Of a stretch of 64,000 nucleotides of DNA, positions 34,883 through 45,418 are shown one piece after another. Within the stretch, counting starts at the first letter, position 1. Each line of letters starts with the position of its first letter. Under the pieces are notes generated by a model. The model did not search any database and was not told where the DNA came from. It was given only the letters and a program-made list of their open reading frames with translations. The position numbers and the translations under genes were made by a program. The stretch covers positions 232,633-296,632 of the forward strand of contig NOKP01000039.1 in NCBI GenBank assembly GCA_002682825.1. Reading direction: 5' to 3'. Source of the DNA: Neonectria sp. B-13 (taxonomy: Eukaryota; Ascomycota; Sordariomycetes; Hypocreales; Nectriaceae).

Positions 34883-36598
34883 ATGAATTCCCTAGCGAGA
34901 AAGGCGGTGCACTCCGAAAATGCCCTGTCCCGGGCGTCCGTCCATCTGAACTCGGCCGGCAGATCTCCAGCGTACCGCCGATTAGCCTCTCAGCTCTCCC
35001 AGAATACCAGCCGCGATGGCGCCCGATCACAGGGCTCAATGCTGTCCGGCGCAATTCGTTCGCCCTTGAGATCCCCCTTCCTCCCCTCCGAACTCCGCTT
35101 CAACCCCGCCTACGCTGAGCACACTCGCCTCTTCCACGCCTCTAGCCGGCTCTCGCAAGACGAGAAGCCGAAGACGGAGAAAACCCCCACCGAAGCCAAG
35201 GAAAAAAAGCCGGTCGACCCCGAATCTGAGGGCAAGTCCCAAGAGGACGAGACCAAGAAGACCGACGAGAGCGAGGGCGGCGACAAGGACGGCGACAAGG
35301 ACGGCGACAAGGACGGCAAGGATGCTAAGGATGGCAAGGAGGAGGGTAAAGAGGAGAAGAAGGAAGATCTTCCTCCTCCCCCTCCTCATGGCGACAAGTC
35401 CCCCTGGCAGGTCTTCACCGAAACCATGAACACCGAATTCCAGAAGTCGCAGGAATGGAACGAGTCGACCAAACAAATTGGCGCAGCTGCCCATCAGTTC
35501 ACCGAAAGCGAGTCAGTTCGACGTGCCCGTGAAGCTTACGAGAAGTCCACTGGCGCCATCACCGACACCGTTGGAGGAGCCGTCAAGACGACTGCTGGAG
35601 CCATTGGCAAAGGCGCCGCATGGACCTGGGATACCACTGTCGTCAAGGGTGTGCGCAAGGCTACCAACGTAACCGCCGACGCTGTGGACAAGGCCACCCA
35701 GCCCATCCGCCAGACCGAGGCTTACAAGAACGTGAAGGACGTCATCGATGATGGTAGCTCTTCGCGATACGGCGGTTGGGTCGAGAAGGAGGAGCGCCGT
35801 AAAAGGCGAGAGGCCCTGGAGAAGCAGCGCGGTGCTCACGGTGGCGAGGTCCTGCAGGAAGATCCTGAGTAAGTTTAGCAGTATTTGCTCGCCCCTAAGA
35901 TCACATTGCTAACATGCGACAGAGCCGGCACCAACGTAACGCTTCACAAGGACGCCGCCTGGAAGGAGGCGTGGAGAGACTTCCGCGACACCAACGGGTT
36001 CGTTCAGAGTATCTTCAGCATGAAGGGCAAGTACGAGGAGTCGGAAAACCCTCTTGTTTCGACCGCCCGAAGCATCACCGACCGCATCGGTGGGTTCTTT
36101 GCCGAGAACGAGACGGCCATGGTCATCAAGAAGTTCCGATCCATGGACCCAGCCTTCCAGATCGAGCCATTCCTCCAGGAGCTTCGAGACTACATCCTTC
36201 CCGAGGTTCTGGATGCCTACGTCAAGGGTGAGACGGAGACGCTGAAGCTGTGGCTGTCCGCCGCTCAGTATTCTGTCTACGAGGCTCTGACCAAGCAGTA
36301 CCTCCAGGCCGGCATGAAGTCAGACGGACGTATCCTAGACATCAGGAACGTCGACATTCTCCGGGCTCGTATGCTAGATCCCGGTGAGGTGCCTGTCTTC
36401 ATCATCACCTGTCGCACCCAGGAGGTCCATGTCTACCGCAATGCCAAGACGAACCAGCTTGCGGCAGGCATGGAGGACAAGGTGCAGTTGGTGACATATG
36501 CTATTGGCATTACCCGATTGCCAGAGGACGTCAACAACCCCGAGACACGGGGATGGCGTCTAATTGAGATGCAGAAGAGCGGCCGAGATTGGTACTAA
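34883..36598 (+). CDS. tim44: Mitochondrial import motor subunit TIM44
   Basis: Two exons (34883..35868 and 35923..36598) give 553 residues. Tim44 sits on the matrix side of the TIM23 channel and recruits mtHsp70 to pull in preproteins. The N terminus is a presequence rich in Arg, Ser and Ala. Residues about 90-165 form a highly charged linker with tandem GDKD repeats. The middle region (about 170-300) is the helical part that contacts mtHsp70. The C-terminal 190 residues are the Tim44 fold with LRDYILPEVLDAYVKG and a closing RGWRLIEMQKSGRDWY. The 54-nt intron (GTAAGT donor, GCTAAC branch) splits a Glu codon after its second base. The long charged linker makes it larger than the yeast protein (431). 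Confidence 0.95.
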
Positions 36599-37289
36599 AC
36601 TGGGCGCTCACATCCGGCGGCGTCATTGGGGGGTGTTTTGTTGGATCAAAAAAGACGAAGCGTGGTCGGCCTACGGCTAGGTCTGGTCAACATGTGTTTA
36701 TATATGTATAGTACGCGCAATCATGTGGAAGATACCAGGGCTCTCGACATGAAAGAAAAACATGAAGATTTATATGGGGGAGATGGGGTATTGGGCTGCA
36801 TATGACCAAGGAAAAAACAACACGCCGCTCTGCTTGCCTCGAGGGGGACATGGAGGCTTTGTATGTACGATTCTATGTATTAAGGGGAGGGAGATATGAT
36901 GGGATAGGTGTGAGGGCGGAGGAACCATGCATGGTTGGATTGGGGTGTGGGTGTGAAAGACATAGACACTCAGATAGGGAATCCCTAATCCTGACCTGAC
37001 ACGGCATTTACTTGTCGAATGGTCTTTGAGTTAAACACAAGTTATTCCCGTTTCTGTGGTATTCTATATGCAAATCGGGATCTTCTCCGCTATCAATTCT
37101 AGGTGTCCGTCCTGAGAACAGTCTTGGTTGACATAAGAGATTCCTCGAGAAAGACAAACAACCGATTCTATGTCCTGTTGGATCATTCTGGTTTCCCTTT
37201 CTTTCCATCGCATCAGGAGATTACCAAGCCTCACTCGTCCTCCAACATGCGTGTACTACCGCTTCACTGCATTTGCATTTGGTTTTGGT
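36599..37289. other. Convergent intergenic region (TIM44 / NADAR)
   Basis: This is the 3' space between two convergent genes. No gene is seen. Confidence 0.5.
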
Positions 37290-38060
37290 TTAGTCCTCCT
37301 TCTCGGCCTCGTCCTCAGTCTCCCTCACGTCATCCTTGTCACTCTTTTTCTTCTTCATGGACGGCTCATCGCTCTCCGCAACCTTGTCGTGATTCTCATT
37401 TTCCTGATCGCGCTCCCGCAAGATACGCCGCACCTCCATCAACTCCAGCCCCAACAGGTTCAGCCCCCAGCACTCTTTCGCGGCCTCCGCATTCGCAGCC
37501 GTGAACCCGATGCCCCAGATGGAATCGTACGGACTCGCCTCGACGATCTCACGGTCGCCCGTGGCCAGCAGCATACCCTTCAGACTGCCCTCGAGAGGCA
37601 GCAGCTTCCGCTTAGTTCCGCCCTTGCCCTTCGGGGCCGTGCTCCGGTGGAAGCCCTGCTCGGACACGGCGTGCGTGAACTTGAGGATGTTGCCGCGGCG
37701 CACGATGGCCCGGCGGTTAGCCTCCCAGAGCGCTTCGTCGAAGTCCTTCACCTTGCGGCCCAAGGCCTTGACCTTGCGCGGGTGGTCGGCGCGGAGGACC
37801 TGGAGGGCGACGGCGGGGTCGTTGAAGAGGAGGGCCTTGTGATGCATCATGTAGCTAGTTGAATAAGCCCGGGGCTTCATTTCAACACACGTCAACTCTT
37901 CAATCTTCATTACTTACTGCTCCGCGGTCTTGTATGTCTTCTTGGGGTCCTCGTCATCCTTGAACGGACAGTCATACCACTGCGACAGCCATCCCGTCTC
38001 GGTGTCCGTCTCGCGCCAGAAGTAGAGCGGCTTGGGTGATGAGGCTGATGATTCTGTCAT
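37290..38060 (-). CDS. NADAR-domain protein (YbiA-like N-glycosidase family)
   Basis: Two exons (38060..37918 and 37854..37290) give 235 residues. The NADAR (DUF1768) fold covers residues about 12-185. Conserved elements are the opening LYFWRE strand, WLSQWY, the block TAEHYMM followed by KALLF, and near the end a WGIGF segment. Members hydrolyse N-glycosidic bonds of ADP-ribose-like or riboflavin-intermediate substrates, and some reverse guanine ADP-ribosylation on DNA. The 63-nt intron has a GTAAGT donor and splits a His codon after two bases, restoring the TAEHYMM motif, which supports the junction. The C-terminal 45 residues are a charged Lys/Glu/Asp tail with a KKKK nuclear-signal-like stretch. 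The substrate in fungi is unknown. Confidence 0.92.
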
Positions 38061-38735
38061 TTTCTTCAGAATGATCCCAAGGTTTTGTTTTGGAGGTATG
38101 AGTTTTAGTAGACGAGAGACGGACGAGATGGCAGTGCTATATACTCGGCACATTAGTGTAAAGCTGTCTCAATGCTGCCTTGTCAACCTTGTGGAAGCCG
38201 TGGTTTAGCGCGTCAGTGGCTGAGTCCTCGCCGTTTGACTCACGACACCTCAGGCTAACAGGGCAATAGGCTCTCGGTTGGTCCGTGAAGTCTTTCTTAA
38301 TTGAAGGAAGTGGCTGCCTTGATTGACTTGGTTCTTAATTGAACGAAAACTAATGTTCTGCACACCCAAGTGCCGTCGACTCATTCTATGCATGAGCGAG
38401 AGCTTCATGAGTCTAACATTGGGCTCAAAGCTCGAAGGTAAGTGACGCCTCCTTGGTACACCAGCACAGTCACACGAGGTTGAAAGAGCCGACTACTAGG
38501 CACCCATCCTAGTGGGAACGGATCCGCAAGCCATGCAGCGTCTCTATGGAGTCAAATACCTTCAGAGTAACTTAAGAAAACATTTTCCGACATTCATGTT
38601 ACCAAACTTAGGTTCCTATTTCTTCACCGACCAGGTGTAGGGTAAGATTATTTGAACTAGCAGGCTAAAGGTGGCTCTGATCCTGTCAAGGACATAATTA
38701 TATACTATAATAAGACGGGAGCTTTCATCAAATTC
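38061..38735. other. Intergenic region upstream of the NADAR gene
   Basis: This is upstream of the minus-strand NADAR gene and upstream of tRNA-Ala. No gene is seen. It becomes AT-rich just before the tRNA. Confidence 0.5.
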
Positions 38736-38832
38736 GGGGATTTGGTCTAGGGGAATGACATCTGTTTTGCAATGACTCGAACTCCGAGTCTGAAAATACA
38801 GAAGGTCGGGGGTTCAATTCCCTCAATCTCCA
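38736..38832 (+). tRNA. tRNA-Ala (anticodon TGC) with intron
   Basis: The acceptor arm GGGGATT pairs with AATCTCC, with discriminator A at 38832. The third pair is G3-U70, the main identity element of alanine tRNAs, which confirms the call. The anticodon stem is TCTGT/ACAGA and the T arm GGGGG-TTCAATT-CCCTC. The anticodon TGC is at 38768-38770. A 25-nt intron (38772-38796) lies one base 3' of it. A T5 Pol III terminator follows at once at 38833-38837. Confidence 0.93.
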
Positions 38833-39965
38833 TTTTTGCCTCTGCCCAGACCTAAATACGGACGGCGTTTCTAGTTTTGCCTTTCGCATTCCATTCCTTT
38901 TTGTTGATTCTGATTAACCACAGTGGTTGTGAGTTGGCTGGGCACCTTGATGTCACCACTGAACTGGGATTTAGCTGCTACAAAGAACTCCCCACCCAGT
39001 TTCCCGTCTGGTGACATGAACGATGCCTTTAGCATAGGTATTGAGCGACGTTAAAGCAGCAAGCGAGCCAGATACATAACGTATAATAGAGACTGAACTT
39101 GGTTGTGCTATTTCTGAGGTTTATATGCATATCTACGAAGAGAGCTGTGACCTACATGGACCAATGCTTGCGATTTGACCGTAACTGATTGGGCATCAAA
39201 GCGCAAACCCCGGCACAGCGCACGCGAATACGAAACGAGGATGCGACAACTCCCGAGATTTCGACATGGGAAAGCCCAAAATGCCGGGGCCGTGTTGAGG
39301 AAAAAGAAGGGAGAGTTCGCGACACTTTCACACTGCGATTGCGTCGGCCCCAACCCCACGGCGCATCTCCAATGCATTTGCTGGCGTCCCCAATTGCCGA
39401 GAGTCAGCAAAAGCCGGGGATTCCCCGAATTCCGGTGTCCGGGGCCTCGCGCAGGGCAGGGCAAAAACTCGCACTTCCGGCCGAGGCAGAACGGCAGAGA
39501 AGGCCGGCTGTAATTCGTTCGGACGTTGCATGCGTACTTAGTTTCCTAGAATGGACGCCCCAGAAGAAACTGGTGGGAGACGCAGCGAGGGAAGGAAGCT
39601 CTGGTGTCGCTGCCGCTGTCGAGTGGGGTGCGGAACCCGGACATGTAGTCCATGTTTAAGCCAAACACCCACCTCGGCCACGTCGGAGGGATTGGATCCT
39701 TCTTGCAAGTTACATACATCAAACAACACAACTCAGCTCAATTCGTGTCCTTGTGCGCCGACGAATTCGCTGGCTAGGGATTTAATTTCGACGCCTGGCT
39801 CACTGTTGCTTCCCTTCCTGCTGTTCTCCCAGCGTTCGCATCCAGCTTCGATCGTCTTCCCTCGACTTCCAAACCTCATCTCGCTCCCCTCTCGTCCCCT
39901 CTCGTCCCCTCTCCTCTCCTCTCCTCACCTCGCCTCACCCCGGAGACACATCCCATCCGCCAGCC
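38833..39965. other. Intergenic region, DAP1 promoter
   Basis: No gene is supported. The last 80 bases are a strong CT tract with repeated CTCGTCCC and CTCCT units, probably core promoter or leader of DAP1. Confidence 0.5.
39886..39942 (+). promoter_or_regulatory. CT tract upstream of DAP1
   Basis: Tandem CTCGTCCC and CTCCT units form a pyrimidine tract 24-80 bases upstream of the ATG. The position fits a fungal CT-box leader; function is inferred. Confidence 0.4.
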
Positions 39966-40561
39966 ATGGACCACGTCGAGCATCAGATGGCCGACCAGGC
40001 CTCCCGGGACCTCGGCACGTACGTTCTACATCTCTAGCATCATCCTCGCTAGCCACATCCCCTCGCTGACCGCGCAAAACCCACAACAGCTCCGCCCTCA
40101 TCACGCCCCTCAACTTCATCCTCCTCTCCGCCGTCCTCTACACCTGCTACGCGCTGCTCCGCCCCTCGCCGCCGCCCGCGCTCCCCCGCGACGCCCCCGC
40201 GACTGTATTCCGCACCTACACCCCGCACACCCTGCTCCCCTTCTCCGGCAAGGACGACGCCCCCGTCTACCTCGCCGTGCGCGGCCGCATCTTCGACGTC
40301 TCCCGCGGCCGCAACTTCTACGGCCCTGGCGGCCCCTACTCCAACTTCGCCGGCCGCGACGCTAGCCGCGGCCTCGCCTGTGGTAGCTTCGACGAGGACA
40401 TGCTCACCGAGGACCTCGACGGGCCGCTGGATAAACTCGAGGGCCTGGACAACGACCAGCTGGAGGCGCTGCAGGGCTGGGAGGAGCGCTTCCTCGAGAA
40501 GTACGAGGTTGTGGGACGCCTGATGTCGGTGGATGATTACGAGGCCACCCAGAAGGCTTGA
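39966..40561 (+). CDS. dap1: DAP1/PGRMC-type haem-binding protein (MAPR family)
   Basis: Two exons (39966..40018 and 40090..40561) give 174 residues. A single membrane segment lies at about 23-42, followed by a cytochrome-b5-like MAPR domain at about 60-165. The family block FYGPGGPYSNFAGRDASRG (94-112) contains the Tyr residues that ligate or flank haem in this family, in place of the two His of true cytochrome b5. Dap1/PGRMC1 proteins sit in the ER and stabilise sterol-pathway P450s such as Erg11, which links this gene to ergosterol synthesis and azole or damage tolerance. The 71-nt intron (GTACGT donor) splits a Thr codon after two bases. GC content is higher than in neighbouring genes. 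Confidence 0.94.
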
Positions 40562-41232
40562 TGCTGGATGGGCGACGAGGACAATGACATGGACAGAGAA
40601 ATTTGGGAGGATATAGGTACATGGACGCCACTTCATGTATATCGCAGACTACGACCGTTATTGCTTGATGACATGTTATGATAGATCCCATCTACCCTTG
40701 AAACCAGAGGCTCTAGGTCTCGAAGGAAGAGAATCCATTCACTTCCGTTGTGATTACACGTAGAAAGAGAACCGTTTCCACGAAAACATTCATTCTTAAT
40801 CTTACGTCACATCCATCACCAGCAGCATTCATGCTAGACTCATCAATTACGACATAACTCGACGATCAAGCCGCATTGCGTCTTCCCCCATCTTTCTATC
40901 ATTACTTATAGAAATAGAAACAAACAAATAACCCCTTCCATGGCCCTGACCAAAAGGGGGGGCAGCTGTTCCTCGGGTGTTTTCGCTGGATACCCAAATA
41001 GCACAGCCCCACGCGCAAACCAAAACTCCGTGCAATGCCTCCTATACACGCGTGTAGCCACGCAAACCCAGACCAGATACAAGGTAGGGACGAAGATATA
41101 GTAGACGGATTTAAAAATAAGAAAAGGGAAGAAAGAATGCCGTGCCGCCTTGAGAGCATATGAGAAAAAAGCCCAAGGAGAGACAAGACGTAGACTCCGC
41201 TCCGACGCTGGTCTCGGGAAACTCGTACATAC
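40562..41232. other. Convergent intergenic region (DAP1 / transferrin-receptor-like gene)
   Basis: This is the 3' space between convergent genes. No gene is seen. Confidence 0.5.
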
Positions 41233-44077
41233 TCATGACATCTCCAGGACCGTCGCCGCTTTGCGGATAATCGCCGCCGTCTTGGACATGATCCTCTGCG
41301 CGCCGGTCCAATCCTCTGCGTCGACGGTGTCGCGAATGGCGGGAAAGAAGGCCTCGTCGTATCCGGACCAGAGCTGCGGCCCAAAGACGACGTGCTTAAA
41401 CTGCGTCCGATTGGGGACCTATAGGAGTGTTAGTTAGTATTGCCTTCTTGTATAGCGATGGTGGGAATTAACTTACGCCGCCACCCATTTCTAGGTCGAG
41501 TAACGACGTCTCGAAGTAGGCCATCTTATCGTTGTACTCAAGCCGGGCCGCACCAATGTCGTTGTCCTCCCAGCCTCCGTTGGAGAGCACAATGCGGTCC
41601 CAGTCCATCTCCCACTTTTCAAACTCCCCCGCGTTGTGCTGGACGAGTTTCACGGCATCTTTTAGCTCCTTGAATGACATGTCCTTTTTGTCAGTTTTGC
41701 CAGTTTTGCCAGTCTGGCCAGTCTTGCCAGTCTTGCCAGATTTTTCGTCCCGCTTGCTCGTCTTGCTGGTCACCCAGTTCTCAAGATCGTTCACCCAGCC
41801 CTCAAGGCGATCGCCGTAGGAGGGCATGTCAAAGGGAAGGACGGCTCGGTCCGCCAGATCTAGGATGAGCAGCCCGACAACTTGGGCCATGAGGGTGTGG
41901 TATATGAACCCAGGGTCGATGTGCTCCCCCACCAGCTCGAACTTGTCATAGCTCGAGTGATAGGGGTAACCGCTCCCCTCAAAGGAGAGGTCCAACGAGC
42001 TGGTACCCGCAATGTCCTGGAAGGCAACGTAGTCGCTGCCGGCGCCAAGGCCCTCCAGCTCACCTTTCCGACCATCCCAAAGCTCGCGTAACGTAGCGTT
42101 GCTGACCGGATCCGTGACCCGGCCGAGGGCGTGAAGAAGCGTTTTCCTGAACACGGGAGACCCAGCGGCATGGAAGTTGGAACCGGACACGGCCGCGTCA
42201 AGGTTGATGTAGGCGTATGCGTTGTCACGCAGGGAGTCGAGATTGTTCTCGACAAACTCTGTTGACCCAATTAGATTGTACTCCTCGGCGTCCCAGGACA
42301 TGAACTCGATGGTTCTCAGCGGCCTCCAGCCTCGCTGGACCAGGTCGCCAAAGATGCGGGCCATTTCGATCATGATGGCGGTGCCAGAGTGCGGATCTGT
42401 GGCGCCGAATGCCCAAGCGTCGCGATGGTTTCCGATAAGGATGGACTTGGACCTCTGCTCCATGCCGACAATCTTGCCGTACACGTTCCAGATGGGTTGT
42501 TGGTCAACTTCGTCCTGCTCGTTCTTGAGGCGGACAATCGGCGATGACTCGTCGCCCGTCCACCACTCAACCTCAGGGACACCGCCTGCCCATCCGTCAG
42601 GCACCTTCTTGCCATGTCCTTTCAGGTTCTGCAGCAGGGTTTTGGCGTCTCTCCAGGCGAGGGGGATACTCGGAATGCCCACAAGGCCGGGGCTGTCGGC
42701 TGGCTTCATCCGGGGTTTCCCCTCCTTGCTCTCCCAGCCGGGGGTCAGGACATCGCCTACCACCCAGCTCATCAAACTGACGGAGCCTCTTTGGACACCG
42801 TCCTTTGGCATGTACAGCCCATCCGGTGCCTCCTTTCCCTTTACGAAACCGTCGTCGGCAGGATCGCTGTAGATGATGCACCCGGCAAAGCCAGACAGCT
42901 CGGCAGCCTTGACCTTGAGGGCGCGATCGCCCTGAGTACCGTAGTACCGTACCAGCGCGATAGCCCCCTCAGTTTTGATACCCTTGTCTTTCAGCAGCTT
43001 AAAGTCCTCTCGTGACCCGTAGTTGGCATAAATCAGGGGCCCCTTTACGTCGCCAGACTTCGAGTGGCCGTGGAAGGCGTATGTCTGGCGGCCCGCCGTT
43101 TCACCCCCAACTTCCTCCTCTTCGAGCTTGGCGGCCCAGATAATCTTTTCGTTGTCGTTGCTGTCCATGATCTGCACAGCGCGACCGTCCTTGCGTGGGT
43201 AATTGAGGTACACCTTGAATTCGTCCAACTCTACCTCATCAAGGTTGGCCCGGCTAAACATGCTCTCAACATCCATGGCAGTCGCATAGTCGCCCTCAGT
43301 ACCGGCGATATGGGCGTAGCTCGAAAAGTGCTGAACAGAAGCGCGCAACCGCATCGGATCAACGGACTGCTGCACGTGAACGCGAAGGTCTTCGGGGTTG
43401 AAACGGAGGCCACCTCCTATGCGTTGCGATAAGCCGCTAAAGAGATCGCTGGCGAAGAGTACGTAGAGAAAGCCGAGAACGATCAAGATGGCAAAGGCGC
43501 GGACGGCCATGATGATAGCCGTAGTCCTGTCTATCTTGGGCCACGTGGAGCAGACTCTCGTCCGGGTCGTCGTCTCGCCGGTGTTAGAAGCTGCGTCGGC
43601 CTCGTTATCGTCGGTAGAGGCGGCAGCGGGCGCGTCCGGTCGCGACGGTAGTTGTATTCTTAGTCGCGGTAACCTGGGCCTCCAGGACCACTTCCATTGA
43701 GGCAGAGACAGGAAGCCCATCCGCTTCCCCCAGCGAGAACTGCGGGAGCGATCGGGCTCCTCGATTTCCATCTCTTGAACCTCTCGGCGCACCTGGGCTG
43801 TCTCATCGTCGGAATCGCTGTCGCTATCCCACAGACTGTCCTCATCGTCAGTCTCGACGGTCGGCGCCCGGTAGCCATCGGATCTGCGGGAGGAGCCCGC
43901 GGCACCAGCCGGGTTGCGAAGGAGAGACTGCGATTCCGTGCCGGGAGCATTTCGCTCATCGGTGGGGGACCTCGGGGCCGGTTCCCAGTCGTCGGGGTCG
44001 TAGCGGCTGCTGGTGGCTAGAGCCTCATCGTAGGTAGGAGGTATTGGGTCGTAGAAGGGCGTCTTCTCGGAAGGCAT
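41233..44077 (-). CDS. Transferrin-receptor/glutamate-carboxypeptidase-II-like membrane protein (M28B), Tre1/2-like
   Basis: Two exons (44077..41477 and 41418..41233) give 928 residues. It is a type II membrane protein: a cytosolic tail of about 185 residues with a PPxY motif (PPTY, 13-16), one membrane helix (186-209), then a protease-associated domain, an M28 peptidase domain and a C-terminal dimerisation domain completed by the last exon. PPxY motifs bind Rsp5/Nedd4 ubiquitin ligases. In yeast the related Tre1 and Tre2 help direct metal transporters to the vacuole. The M28 zinc set appears complete: His551, Asp561, Glu598/599, Asp627 and His707. That suggests real carboxypeptidase activity, unlike the transferrin receptor itself. 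A (Lys-Thr-Gly)n insert lies at 780-796. Acidic stretches fill the tail. Confidence 0.93.
41692..41736. repeat. 9-bp coding minisatellite (KTG)n
   Basis: Five tandem copies of a 9-bp unit, CAGTYTKGC-like on the plus strand, encode Lys/Gln-Thr-Gly on the minus strand. They lie inside the transferrin-receptor-like gene, near the junction of the peptidase and dimerisation domains. Unit length keeps the frame. Confidence 0.85.
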
Positions 44078-45418
44078 GTTGAAACCGGTGGAGGCGGTTC
44101 CTCGGAGGGCCGAGGGGGAGCGCGCTCAAGTCTCCCGGATGGGCGGGGGAAGTTGGATTCGGAGTTGGAGGTGTATGCAACAGGGGAGAGGATTGGGAGG
44201 CGGCCATACAGGCCGGTGGCGTGGTGGTCGTGTTCTTCTGGTTGTGGATGGTCGTTGCGAATAAGATGGGGGAGCAAGTTCAAGGAGCGAGGTCAGAGAA
44301 GCGGCAAGAATGGGAAGACAAAAGGAGCGTCAGGAAGGAGAGACAGAAGGCCGATGCAGGAGTTGCATTATCCACCAAGCGATATGAAAAAAAGATGCAA
44401 AGATGCAAACAGAGGGAGAGAAGGGATGCGACGGTGGTGGGTTGCGATTGGGACGGGAACTGGGGATGGTTGCGAGGCGAAGCAGGCGAATGTCCACGTA
44501 AGGGACTCGGTAGGGACGTTTGCCCGTCCTTGGGGGTACCTAGTGCCAAGGGGTGCTAACTAAACCCACTGTCGCCTTAGTAAAGCTAGGCTGGCGATGC
44601 ATGTTAGGGAGGGCGCCCACCTATCGCCCGGGCTGTTCCCCTGTTGGAAGTGCCCGGTGTAGTTAATCCGCCTACCGCGCTTAGCAGCACGCGAGTGAGC
44701 GGACAGTGGACATGGACTCGTATTGGAAATGTATCACAGCTTGGCATTTCCCCGCAACTGAGGCAATGGGTGTTTGCGAATTTGCTTGGGGTCTTTCAAG
44801 AGACGTTGGCCATTGTTCCTACCATTGTTCCTACCAGTGCCTTATTTGCCGGTTGTCCATATCACAGTGCGTACGTAGTCAATAGAATGCGTCTTATCTT
44901 CTGATTTCCTCGCTGTGGATATAGAGACGGACCTTCTTGGCCAGCGCGCCACGCTTCGCTTTACCCCACAAACGTCGCGATAAAAGGAGGCCGCCCCCTT
45001 GTCCAACTTGGGTTGGGGTTAATAACGGTCAAGGGAATTGAATTGCGTCTTGCAAGTTCGAACATCAACAACTTCTGTTACCTCTGTTACTTCTGTTAAA
45101 GACTTTCTCACCCGCCTCTGGGTATCCTTGGACCCGTGTTGGTTCTTGCAACAAAGAAAAACGATGTTGGATGGGAGATGTCGCAAGTGCTCGTTCCAAC
45201 ACAAAGTACTAGTAAAATACTGCTTCCAACGCTGGATATGCCACTCAATTTTCGGGAGCAAGTATACATATATACATCTACAACTACCTGCAACGCACCA
45301 TCATCCCCTCAACTCGATTGCAGGCCAAACAATTATCTATCGCCATATCACCCCTGCTCAACATGCACTGTCCAGTGTCCACGTACACGCACCCTTGCCC
45401 CACAATATCTGAACAGCA
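44078..45418. other. Intergenic region upstream of the transferrin-receptor-like gene
   Basis: This is the promoter side of the transferrin-receptor-like gene and the 3' side of VPS35. It holds two tiny direct repeats, CCATTGTTCCTA at about 44812-44836 and TCTGTTAC units at about 45074-45097. No gene is seen. Confidence 0.45.
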
